From positions 1 through 36,546 of the forward strand of contig JAFLBS010000015.1 of assembly GCA_017303755.1 (NCBI GenBank): a stretch of DNA of 36,546 bases, written 5' to 3'. Shown here one piece after another: positions 18,135 to 26,201 of the stretch. The notes below the pieces were generated by a model. That model saw only the letters and a program-made list of their open reading frames with translations. It was not told the origin of the DNA and did not search any database. Positions within the stretch are counted from its first letter, which is position 1; every line of letters begins with the position of its first letter. A program made the position numbers and the translations under genes. The DNA is from Flavobacteriales bacterium (GTDB lineage Bacteria; Bacteroidota; Bacteroidia; Flavobacteriales; Flavobacteriaceae).

Positions 18135-19184
18135 TTAGTTTTTTGTTTTATAATGAATCTCAGATAGTTCTCTGAGGATTTTGGCTGCTTGTTCAGGCGA
18201 TAAGTCGCGTTGGGCTTCACCCAGCATTTCGTAACCTACCATAAATTTTTTGACCGTAGCGCTGCGCAACAATGGTGGATAAAAATGCATGTGAAAATGC
18301 CATTCAGGATGCGCAATCCGATCGGTTGGTGTTTGATGAATTCCCGATGAATACGGAAATGACGTTTCAAATAAGTTGTCGTATTTAGTTGTAATTCGCT
18401 TTATGGCATCGGCAAACGCTTTGGTTTCTTCCGAAGTCATTGCGATAATATTTCCAAAATGACGTTTGCTAATGATCATTGTTTCATACGGCCAAGTTGC
18501 CCAAAACGGAACGACAACAGCAAAATGTTCGTTTTCTAAAACAATGCGTTCTTGAAGTTCTAACTCTTGTTCTAGATAGTCTTTTAGTAAACTCGTTTTA
18601 TTTTTTTCATAGTAGAAGCGAAGGTTTTTCTGCGTTCGCTCGATTTGAGTTGGCAGTGATGATTGCGCCCAAATTTGTCCGTGTGGATGCGGATTACTGC
18701 AACCCATAACGCTTCCTTTGTTTTCAAAAATCTGAACGTAGTTGATGAAATCGTGATTACCCAATTCGATGTATTGTTCAGCCCAAGTTTGTACCACTTT
18801 TTCAATTTCTGAAGTTTCCATTTCGGGTAACGTCAGGTTGTGTTTAGGAGAAAAACAAATCACTTTATTAATTCCGCGTTCAGGTTTGAGTTGAAACAGT
18901 TTATTTTGGTCACTTTCGTAGAAAACATCGTCCTTCAATAAGGCAGAAAAATCATTTTCAAACACATAACAATCGGTGTAATTATCATTTTGGATTCCGT
19001 TAGCACGAACATTACCAGCACACAAATAGCATTCGGTATCGTGTTCGGGACGGTTATCATCGGCTGCTTTTTCGTTTTGACCTTGCCAAGGACGTTTGGC
19101 GCGATGAGGCGAAACCAAAATCCATTCGTCGAGCAACGGATTGTAGCGGCGATGCGGATGTTCGTTGTTATTGAATTCGTGCAT
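18135..19184 (-). CDS. galT: Galactose-1-phosphate uridylyltransferase
   Basis: A 349-residue Leloir enzyme exchanging UMP between UDP-glucose and galactose-1-phosphate. The active-site motif SNPHPHGQIW is intact, with H166-P-H168; the second His is the uridylylated nucleophile. The N-terminal RRYNPLLDEWILVSPHRAKRPWQGQ and the zinc-site pattern CYLCAGNVRANG are also typical, as is FHMHFYPPLLRS near the end. It overlaps the end of galK by 17 bp and is followed four bases later by the symporter, so the three genes are tightly coupled. Confidence 0.95.
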   Translation of the reverse strand: MHEFNNNEHPHRRYNPLLDEWILVSPHRAKRPWQGQNEKAADDNRPEHDTECYLCAGNVRANGIQNDNYTDCYVFENDFSALLKDDVFYESDQNKLFQLKPERGINKVICFSPKHNLTLPEMETSEIEKVVQTWAEQYIELGNHDFINYVQIFENKGSVMGCSNPHPHGQIWAQSSLPTQIERTQKNLRFYYEKNKTSLLKDYLEQELELQERIVLENEHFAVVVPFWATWPYETMIISKRHFGNIIAMTSEETKAFADAIKRITTKYDNLFETSFPYSSGIHQTPTDRIAHPEWHFHMHFYPPLLRSATVKKFMVGYEMLGEAQRDLSPEQAAKILRELSEIHYKTKN

Positions 19185-20355
19185 GGTGATTTTTATACTG
19201 TGAGGTACCTTTTGAAATTTTTACTTTGTAGGCTTTTAATTCAATGTTGAATTTGTTTTTGTACAATCGTGATATGCGTTCGATGAGCTCTTTTTCGCTT
19301 CCTTTTTCAACTAAATTAATAGAGCAACCGCCAAATCCGCCGCCCATCATGCGTGCTCCCAAAACTGATTTTTCAAACTGAACGGTATGTATCAAAAAGT
19401 CAATTTCTTCACAGCTTACTTCATATTCTTCAGACAAACCTTTATGGGTAAGCGACATTAATTTTCCCAATTGCTTGAAATTTGAATCTTGCAAAGCAGC
19501 AACGGCACTGTGAACCCGCTGAATTTCATTCACCACAAAATGGCACCGTTTGTATACTGTTTCGCCCAATTGTTCCTTCAGTTGAACCACCATTTCTTCG
19601 GTGCAATCTCTGAAGGTTTTTACTTCTGGAAAATGCTTTTTGATGATCGATAAACCCAATTCTACTTCTTGTCGGCGGTCGTTATAGCCCGAAGTTAAAT
19701 GCGTGTGTTTGACATTGCTATCCAATAAAAGTAAGGAATAATTTTTAAAATTAGCGCGGTAGTATTTGTGTTCCAAAGTGTTGCAATCCAATTGTATTAC
19801 TTTGTCTTTTTTGCCAAAAACGGATGCAAATTGATCCATGATGCCACAATTTACGCCTACAAAAGTATGTTCTGATTTTTGACCGATTAACGCAATTTCC
19901 TCTTTAGTCAAATCCAAATGATACATTTTATTGAGTGCATACGCCATTCCGCATTCTAAAGCCGCAGAAGATGATAAACCCGAACCCATCGGAATCGAAC
20001 TACTGAACACTAAATTAAATCCTTTTAAGGGAAGTTTTTTGTCTTTTAATTGACTGATAACTCCCAAAATATAATTCAACCACATGGTCTCAACGGGTTT
20101 GATGGTGTCGTTCAAATCAAATTTGGCTACTTCACTTAAATCTTTGGCAATTATAGCACATTCTGAGTTTTTGCTTGGCGAAATGGCAAAACAGATGTAT
20201 TTGTTGATGGCGGCTGGCAATACAAAACCATCGTTGTAATCGACATGTTCACCAATAATATTGATTCTTCCGGGTGATAGGAAAATGTATTCGGGTTCTT
20301 TTTGAAACAATTGTTCAAAATGAGTTTTGGTATCGCGAATTAATTTTTTCTTCAT
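19168..20355 (-). CDS. galK: Galactokinase
   Basis: A 395-residue GHMP kinase that phosphorylates galactose with ATP. Motif 1, the galactokinase signature GRINIIGEHVDYNDG, is at 29-43. Motif 2, the phosphate-binding PMGSGLSSSAAL, is at 122-133. The catalytic Asp is D174 in GIMDQF. Motif 3, GGGFGG, is at 338-343. Its 3' end overlaps galT by 17 bp. Upstream it is separated from the GH2 gene by 156 bp containing an intergenic repeat with a hairpin, and no promoter with a good -7 box was seen there. Confidence 0.95.
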   Translation of the reverse strand: MKKKLIRDTKTHFEQLFQKEPEYIFLSPGRINIIGEHVDYNDGFVLPAAINKYICFAISPSKNSECAIIAKDLSEVAKFDLNDTIKPVETMWLNYILGVISQLKDKKLPLKGFNLVFSSSIPMGSGLSSSAALECGMAYALNKMYHLDLTKEEIALIGQKSEHTFVGVNCGIMDQFASVFGKKDKVIQLDCNTLEHKYYRANFKNYSLLLLDSNVKHTHLTSGYNDRRQEVELGLSIIKKHFPEVKTFRDCTEEMVVQLKEQLGETVYKRCHFVVNEIQRVHSAVAALQDSNFKQLGKLMSLTHKGLSEEYEVSCEEIDFLIHTVQFEKSVLGARMMGGGFGGCSINLVEKGSEKELIERISRLYKNKFNIELKAYKVKISKGTSQYKNHHARIQ

Positions 20356-20427
20356 TTGAATACATTATGTAGTATAAACTGAGTGTTCTATTTTCTTGTT
20401 ATTGCGTTAGGGATTGCAGTGGAAATC

Positions 20428-20493
20428 CTTTTTTGATGCTTTTTTTGCATCAAAAAAGATTGCAACGGAAAGCCCGACCCTTGCGGTAACGCC
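20428..20493. repeat. Dispersed intergenic repeat, copy C
   Basis: Lies between the GH2 and galK genes. A perfect 12-bp inverted repeat, CTTTTTTGATGC (20428-20439) and GCATCAAAAAAG (20447-20458), has a seven-base loop. Then comes the segment 20457-20480 matching copy A (12-35) at 20 of 24 positions, and the right end GGTAACGCCC (20485-20494 region). On either strand the hairpin borders T- or A-runs and could also slow or stop transcription inside the operon. Confidence 0.65.
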
Positions 20494-20511
20494 CAAAATA
20501 ACTTACTCATA

Positions 20512-22926
20512 TTAATTTAAATTTAAAATTACTGAAGCTGAATTGAGTCCATTGGCTTTTGCCTCAAATTTCACAGAACCAGAAGTTTTTCCAGCTTGAA
20601 TGATCACTTGACATTTTCCATTGAAAGCACTGCGTTCCCATGCACCATCTCTACATTTATCAGGTTCGTGAGAACTTGGATCGCCATTGCCAACGCCAAT
20701 TATTTTCGCATCTCCCGAAATGTAAAATTTGACCATGTTATCCGCTACAGGAACTTCGCGTCCTTGTTCATCGGTAATGGAAATATTTATGACAGTGGCA
20801 TCTTTTCCGTCGGCGGTCAATGTGGTCTTGTCGGGGATCATTTCCACATTGAAAGCGCGTCCGGTTGTTTCTATTTTTGAGTTGATTTTTCGTCCTTTTT
20901 TGTAGCCAATGGCTTCTAAAGTTCCGGGTTCGTAATTCACATTCCATTGCAAATGACTGTTGCGTGGCATCGTTTTTTTACCTTGACTTTTTCCGTTTAA
21001 GAAAAGTTCTACTTCATCGGCATTTGAATTCACCCAAACATCAATGGGTTTTCCAATTTTTTCAGGCCAATTCCAATGCGGAGAAATGTGCAGTACGTCT
21101 TCGTCGGTCCACCAACTTTGATAGTAATAGTAAATGTTTTTTGGGAAACCGCAAACGTCTAGAATTCCGAAATGCGAACTGATATTTGGCCATTTATACG
21201 GAGTTGGTTCACCGCGGTAATCAAATCCGGTCCATACAAATCCGCCGAGCCAATACTTGTTTTCGGCGGCTAATTTCCACCAATCTTCGGCTTTACTTGC
21301 CCACCACGGATGCGAAATATCTTGATCGGGAACGTACGCTCTGATTTCGTCTTTTTCGTAAATGCCGCGCGTAGTGACTGTGCTTCCCATTTCGGTTCCC
21401 AATAAAGGTTGATTCGGATGATCGCGATGGTAATCAGCTACAGCAAATTGTCGGTAATTGAATCCGCGAATCGGAATCACTTCATTTACACCTTTAAAAT
21501 CATTGCCCATATCAGCAGCATACGTACTGGTTCGACTTGGGTCTAAATCATTTTGAATGGCAAGCAGTGATTGCGCGATTCGTTTTCCGTATTCATTACC
21601 TTGAATGTTTTGCTCTTCGTTGCCAATCGACCATAAAAACACCGAAGGATGATTGCGGTCGCGTACAATTAAACGCTTGAATTGGTCGGTATATTCGGGG
21701 CTACTGTTTAATAATCGTTGCTCATCCAAAACGAGCATTCCCAAACTATCACAGGCTTCTAAAAGTTCGGGAGTCGGAGCATTGTGACTGGCTCGGTAGG
21801 AATTGGAGCCCATTTTTTTGAGTAATTTTATGCGATAGTATTGCATATAATCGGGTAGTGCGCTTCCTAAACCTGCATGGTCTTGATGGTTGTTGGTTCC
21901 TTGAATTTTGAGGTGTTTTCCGTTAAGAAAAAATCCTTCTTGAGCATCAAATCGAATGGTTCGAACTCCAAAGCGGGTTTTGGTTTGGTGAACAATTTCA
22001 TTTCCGGATTTTACAACTGAAACTACTCGATACAAATACGGATCATCCAACGACCAAAGGCGAACATTGTTCAGGTTTAATTTGTGCTTAACTGTTGTGT
22101 TTTTGTTGATGCCTAATGAAAGTTTTTGTTCAGAAGTTTTGGCTAGCACTTTTCCATTTCTGTCGGTGATGTAGGAATACGTCGAACAATTACTGTTTTT
22201 GAGATTGTTGTTTTGTACTGTGGTTTCAATAGTTACAGTTGCGTTTTTGCCGTTTACATTTGAATGAACAAAAATACCGTCTTCAGGAATGAATACTTTA
22301 TTGGTTATGTTGAGCCAAACATGTCGGTAAATTCCGGCACCTTCATAAAACCAACCTTCGTTTTGAGTGGCGTCCACACGAACAACCACTACATTTTCGC
22401 CTTCAAAATTCATGTAATCAGTAATGTCGTACGATTTTCCAACATAACCACTGAAATTAGTGCCTACATAAAAACCGTTTACCCAAATGGTAGCATTTCT
22501 GTAGATTCCATCAAATTGGATTTCGAAGCGTTTACCATCGTTTTTTTTGTCAACTGTGAAATGTTTTCGGTACCAACCAATGCTGGTTTCAGGATACAAT
22601 CCGCCAACAGTTTTGTAGCCATGAGCTTCCAATTCAAATAAAGGTGAATTTTGAAACGGAAGTTCAACGGCCCAATCGTGTGGTATATTTACGTTTGTCC
22701 AAGTAGTATCAACAAATTTCGGGTTGACAACAGTTGTGGCAAAAACATTCGATTTGTGAAACAACGAAATTTTACTGTAGTCAAAATCTTTTTCAGCATC
22801 AGCCGCATGACCGAAATGAAATTTCCAATCTTCATCAAGGCTTATTTTTTCTTGAGCATTCGTAGTAACAATGTTCCAAAAGAAAGTTGAAATCAGAAAT
22901 AGTAGTGATATGTAGTTTTTATTCAT
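20512..22926 (-). CDS. GH2 beta-galactosidase, secreted
   Basis: An 804-residue glycoside hydrolase family 2 enzyme. The signal peptide runs to about residue 25 (NIVTTNA/Q), so it acts in the periplasm or outside. Order: sugar-binding jelly roll (about 30-215), Ig-like GH2 domain, TIM barrel with acid/base E437 in LWSIGNEEQ and nucleophile E512 in LLGTEMGST, then extra C-terminal beta domains (DUF4982-like about 610-690, and an invasin-like domain with TLTADGKDATVINISITDEQG). In this cluster it most likely removes galactose from galacto-oligosaccharides made by the GH53 enzymes. Activity on another beta-glycoside cannot be excluded. Its start is 12 bp after the GH53 stop. Confidence 0.9.
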   Translation of the reverse strand: MNKNYISLLFLISTFFWNIVTTNAQEKISLDEDWKFHFGHAADAEKDFDYSKISLFHKSNVFATTVVNPKFVDTTWTNVNIPHDWAVELPFQNSPLFELEAHGYKTVGGLYPETSIGWYRKHFTVDKKNDGKRFEIQFDGIYRNATIWVNGFYVGTNFSGYVGKSYDITDYMNFEGENVVVVRVDATQNEGWFYEGAGIYRHVWLNITNKVFIPEDGIFVHSNVNGKNATVTIETTVQNNNLKNSNCSTYSYITDRNGKVLAKTSEQKLSLGINKNTTVKHKLNLNNVRLWSLDDPYLYRVVSVVKSGNEIVHQTKTRFGVRTIRFDAQEGFFLNGKHLKIQGTNNHQDHAGLGSALPDYMQYYRIKLLKKMGSNSYRASHNAPTPELLEACDSLGMLVLDEQRLLNSSPEYTDQFKRLIVRDRNHPSVFLWSIGNEEQNIQGNEYGKRIAQSLLAIQNDLDPSRTSTYAADMGNDFKGVNEVIPIRGFNYRQFAVADYHRDHPNQPLLGTEMGSTVTTRGIYEKDEIRAYVPDQDISHPWWASKAEDWWKLAAENKYWLGGFVWTGFDYRGEPTPYKWPNISSHFGILDVCGFPKNIYYYYQSWWTDEDVLHISPHWNWPEKIGKPIDVWVNSNADEVELFLNGKSQGKKTMPRNSHLQWNVNYEPGTLEAIGYKKGRKINSKIETTGRAFNVEMIPDKTTLTADGKDATVINISITDEQGREVPVADNMVKFYISGDAKIIGVGNGDPSSHEPDKCRDGAWERSAFNGKCQVIIQAGKTSGSVKFEAKANGLNSASVILNLN

Positions 22927-22938
22927 GATTTTATAAAA

Positions 22939-23973
22939 TTATTCTTTAAAAGCATCCAAAGCGGGAGAAGGTTTTCCATCGGGTAACCAAGCACTTAGTG
23001 CGTAATGACTCCAGCTTCTAGCACCTTGCGGTTCCCAATACAAAACGCCAATACCTTTATTGTTTGGGACGTTTTTTACCGCTTTGATAGTAGCTGCAAG
23101 TAGTTCGTAGGTATTTTGAATTTTGTCATCTTCGCCACCCACTTCTACAATCATCACTTCTTTTCCGTACCGTGATGCCATATCATTGAGGTTGAATTGC
23201 AAATCGGCGATGGTTTCAGAGTAATCTTTTTTAATCCAATACGGATAATACGAAAGTCCGATTACATCATAGCGTACTTTCTGAGCAGTTGCATTGTCAA
23301 AGAAAGTGCGGAATTTGGAGTTGTTGTTGCCTTCGTCTACATGTACAATCACTTTAATTTTTTGATCTACTTTTTTCACGGCATCATAACCTTTATTCAA
23401 AAGTTGACCGAGTTGAACCCAGTTGTTGGTGCTTCCATCAGGCCAAAGCATTCCACCCGGAATTTCATTGCCAATTTGTACCCATTCTGGAGTTACGCCT
23501 GCTTTTTTTAGGCTGTTGATTACGTCAAAAGTGTGGTTGTATACGTCTTTTAATAATTCAGGAAACGTATGATTTGCCCAAGCAGCAGGTTTATTTTGTT
23601 TGGCTGGATCGGCCCACGAATCGCTGTAGTGAAAATTAATCATCACACGCATTCCCATTTTTTGAGCACGTAATGCCATGGTTATGGTTTCTTCTTTGCT
23701 ACAGTGACCGCTTGCTTTATCATCGTTTGGATGGACAAAAACGCGTAAGCGAATACTGTTCATTCCGCGGTCTTTGAGCAATTGCAAACAGTCTTTTTCG
23801 TTGCCATCAGAATCGTAAAATTTATAACCTGTGGCTTCCATTTGCGGTAACCAACCCACATCAGCACCTTTTGTAAAAGGAACTTCTTTTTGTTTTTTTT
23901 GAGCGAATGATAATGAAAAGTTTAACATCAATAAACTCAAAAAAAGAAAAGTGTAAAAATTTAGTTTTCTCAT
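22939..23973 (-). CDS. GH53 endo-beta-1,4-galactanase, soluble periplasmic
   Basis: A 344-residue arabinogalactan endo-beta-1,4-galactanase. A classical signal peptide ends at LSFA/Q with no lipobox. The GH53 signatures are clear: KGADVGWLPQMEATG, INFHYSDSWADPAKQNKPAAW, the acid/base E170 in WVQIGNEIPGGMLWPDG, and the nucleophile E277 in MIVEVGGED. Nearly the whole protein is the catalytic barrel. It is paired with a second GH53 two bases upstream that has a lipoprotein signal instead. The C-terminus has no T9SS sorting domain, so a periplasmic location is the likely one. Confidence 0.9.
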   Translation of the reverse strand: MRKLNFYTFLFLSLLMLNFSLSFAQKKQKEVPFTKGADVGWLPQMEATGYKFYDSDGNEKDCLQLLKDRGMNSIRLRVFVHPNDDKASGHCSKEETITMALRAQKMGMRVMINFHYSDSWADPAKQNKPAAWANHTFPELLKDVYNHTFDVINSLKKAGVTPEWVQIGNEIPGGMLWPDGSTNNWVQLGQLLNKGYDAVKKVDQKIKVIVHVDEGNNNSKFRTFFDNATAQKVRYDVIGLSYYPYWIKKDYSETIADLQFNLNDMASRYGKEVMIVEVGGEDDKIQNTYELLAATIKAVKNVPNNKGIGVLYWEPQGARSWSHYALSAWLPDGKPSPALDAFKE

Positions 23974-23975
23974 GG

Positions 23976-25046
23976 CTAATTCGAATTAAATACACTTAAC
24001 ACAGGAAGTGAATTGTTGTTAAAGTCCCAAAGCGCTTGATTTTCCCATGGTGAACCGTTAGTTGCAGTTGGACCTCTAAAAGCAACCCATTCTGAACCCC
24101 AATAGCAAAATCCGATGCCGTGAGTGCTTTGTGCTACTCCATTTTTAATGGCTGATAAAAATCCGGTTTGCCCTGAATTAGTCGCCCCAAAAGCAGGAAT
24201 TAATTGCTCAGGAAGACCAATAATGTTATTAGTATAGTCGTTATATCCGAAAGTAAATGGATAGGCAGTTTCTGCAATGATTACTTTTTTATTGTGTGTT
24301 TGACCTAAAGTATTCATTGTGTTTTGAAGCGTGGAAAGACTTTTTCCGTGCCAAATTGGGTAATAGGAAAGTCCGATGTAATCATAATCGATGTTTTGTA
24401 CTTTGTTGAAATAGTAGTCGGCTCCAGTCAAGCCTGCGTGATGCAGCATGATTTTAGTGGTGTTGGATTGACTTCTGATAGCAGAACTTGCGCTTGCAAC
24501 TAATTGTAAATACTGACTTTCATTTACAGATAATTTACCTTCAGGCCACAACATTCCATCGTTAGTTTCATTTCCAATTTGGAAAATATCGGGCTGAATT
24601 TCGGTCATGATTTGCGAGGTATAACTCGAAACAGTGTTTTTCAAAGTAGTAAAATCCATGCTTTGCCAAGCAACTGGTTTGGTTTGCGTTCCTGGATCAG
24701 CCCAAGTATCAGAGTAATGAACAGTCAGCCATACTTTGAGTCCGGCTTGTTTTACACGAAGCGCAAATGCTTTTACTTCAGTAAGTCCGCAATGTCCACC
24801 GATTGGATTTTGCCAGAGACGCATTCGAATGGCATTACAACCTGCATTTTTTAATGTAATTATTGGATCTTGAGCAGTTCCGTTGTGCTTGTATATGGTT
24901 CCTTCGCTTTCAATCAATGGCAAATACGACATGTCTGCACCGCGAATGAATTCATCTTCAGGAGTAGGTTGTTGAGTCTCTGAACTATTGTCAGACGAAC
25001 ACGAAATGATCAAAGTTGATACTAGGATAAAAGCAATTTTTTTCAT
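23976..25046 (-). CDS. GH53 endo-beta-1,4-galactanase, lipoprotein
   Basis: A 356-residue GH53 enzyme with a lipoprotein signal: MKKIAFILVSTLIISC, lipidated C16, then SSDNSSETQQPTPEDE. The acidic/serine stretch after the cysteine loosely resembles surface-export signals known for Bacteroidota lipoproteins, so display on the cell surface is plausible but unproven. Catalytic residues are E160 (FQIGNETNDGMLWPEG) and E259 (VIIAETAYPF), with HYSDTWADPGTQTKPVAW as the family signature. It differs widely from its neighbour outside these motifs, so this is an old paralog pair or two separate acquisitions. It follows galM by 8 bp. Confidence 0.9.
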   Translation of the reverse strand: MKKIAFILVSTLIISCSSDNSSETQQPTPEDEFIRGADMSYLPLIESEGTIYKHNGTAQDPIITLKNAGCNAIRMRLWQNPIGGHCGLTEVKAFALRVKQAGLKVWLTVHYSDTWADPGTQTKPVAWQSMDFTTLKNTVSSYTSQIMTEIQPDIFQIGNETNDGMLWPEGKLSVNESQYLQLVASASSAIRSQSNTTKIMLHHAGLTGADYYFNKVQNIDYDYIGLSYYPIWHGKSLSTLQNTMNTLGQTHNKKVIIAETAYPFTFGYNDYTNNIIGLPEQLIPAFGATNSGQTGFLSAIKNGVAQSTHGIGFCYWGSEWVAFRGPTATNGSPWENQALWDFNNNSLPVLSVFNSN

Positions 25047-25054
25047 GTTTTTGA

Positions 25055-26098
25055 TTATAAAAGTTCAAATGCAAAAGTGGTTTTATGATTGTATTCTTTT
25101 CCTTTCTTCAAAATTGAATTAGGGAAATGTTTGTGATTAGGAGCGTCAGGAAAATTTTGTGTTTCAAAACAAATTCCGCTTATGGTGTGATAGTTGGCAC
25201 CTTCTTTTCCTTTTATTGTATTGAAACAATTTCCACCAACATACACATGAATGGAAGGCTGATTGGTATAGACTGACATTTTTAGATTGTTTTTTCGGCT
25301 GATTAATGTTGCGTTTGGCTTTGAATTTGGGTTTACAACGAATGTAGTGTCAATGCTATTTGGACAGGGTTTTGAAGATGAAAAATCAAATTCATGTTGG
25401 TTTAAAGATAGTAAATTTCCAGTTGGAATATTTTCTGAAGTGGTTTCTAAAATTTCAGATGATGCAATGGATAGTTGTTGTTGTAGGACATTTTCTGATT
25501 GTCCGTCTAAATTAAAATAGCTGTGTTGAGTCAGGTTAATTATTGTGTCTTGAGTTGATGTTGCTAGCATTTCTACTTTCAGTTCATTATTTTCGGAAAG
25601 AGAGTAGCAAACTTGCGTGGTTAATTTTCCAGGGTAATTTTCTTCATTTTCATTACTGATGTATTGAAGCGTAATTGAATTTTTTGTAATTAGTTTTACT
25701 TCCCAAAGTGCTGAGCTAAAACCAGAGTTTCCTCCGTGTAAATGATGTTGATTATGGTTTTTGGTTAGATGAATTTCCTTTTTATTTAGAACAAATGTTG
25801 CATTGTTGATTCGCCCAGCATATCGGCCGACAATTGCACCAAGGTAAGGAGCGCTGGGTAAGTGAAATGAATTGGCATACTCTTCTGCAGTTTCAAATCC
25901 GAGAACAACATCTATTTTGGTTGTATTTGAAATTGGAATTTTCAATGATTGAATGGTGGCACCGTAATTCAAAACACTGAGTTCGATTCCGTTAGAATTG
26001 GTTAATGTAAAGCAAAACGCCTCGTTTCCATCTGGAAGTAATCCGAATGATTTGATAGTTTTACTCTCTTTTAAATGTGAAAAATGAATATTTTGCAT
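25055..26098 (-). CDS. galM: Aldose 1-epimerase (mutarotase)
   Basis: A 347-residue galactose mutarotase converting beta-D-galactose to the alpha anomer used by galactokinase. Markers: LNYGATIQSL near the N-terminus, GRYAGRINNATF, LHGGNSGF, catalytic acid H192 in NLTQHSYFNLDG, and base E312 in GICFETQNFPDAPNH. There is no signal peptide, so it is cytosolic. It is the first gene of the galactan operon and diverges from the GntR-type regulator. The shared 103-bp region carries a -7 box and repeated ACCAGT sites. Confidence 0.92.
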   Translation of the reverse strand: MQNIHFSHLKESKTIKSFGLLPDGNEAFCFTLTNSNGIELSVLNYGATIQSLKIPISNTTKIDVVLGFETAEEYANSFHLPSAPYLGAIVGRYAGRINNATFVLNKKEIHLTKNHNQHHLHGGNSGFSSALWEVKLITKNSITLQYISNENEENYPGKLTTQVCYSLSENNELKVEMLATSTQDTIINLTQHSYFNLDGQSENVLQQQLSIASSEILETTSENIPTGNLLSLNQHEFDFSSSKPCPNSIDTTFVVNPNSKPNATLISRKNNLKMSVYTNQPSIHVYVGGNCFNTIKGKEGANYHTISGICFETQNFPDAPNHKHFPNSILKKGKEYNHKTTFAFELL

Positions 26099-26120
26099 AC
26101 GATTTTTATCAATCTAACAC

Positions 26121-26128
26121 CAAAAGTA
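26121..26128 (-). promoter_or_regulatory. Candidate -7 box of the galactan operon
   Basis: Minus strand TACTTTTG, matching TAnnTTTG, 22 bases before the galM start. The nearest TTTG (26143-26146) is only 14 bases upstream, shorter than the usual 17-23. A poor -33 would fit a promoter needing an activator. Confidence 0.5.
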
Positions 26129-26150
26129 TAAAAATAGTTTTTCAAACCAT

Positions 26151-26188
26151 ACCAGTACCTACCAGTTTTATTGTATCTTGCCACCAGT
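26151..26188. promoter_or_regulatory. Candidate operator: three ACCAGT direct repeats
   Basis: ACCAGT occurs at 26151-26156, 26161-26166 and 26183-26188, start-to-start distances 10 and 22 bp (about one and two helical turns), all within the galM/regulator intergenic region. The first pair forms ACCAGTACCTACCAGT. The position, just upstream of the galM promoter elements and overlapping the regulator's own leader, suggests binding by the adjacent GntR-type protein. The repeats are seen directly; the binding is inferred. Confidence 0.5.
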
Positions 26189-26201
26189 TAATTCAAATCT
26201 G

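Noticed and set aside
18131-18220. Longer symporter start (30 extra residues)
   Set aside because: Lies inside the galT coding end, is polar and unlike SSS N-termini; the ATG at 18130 is four bases after the galT stop.
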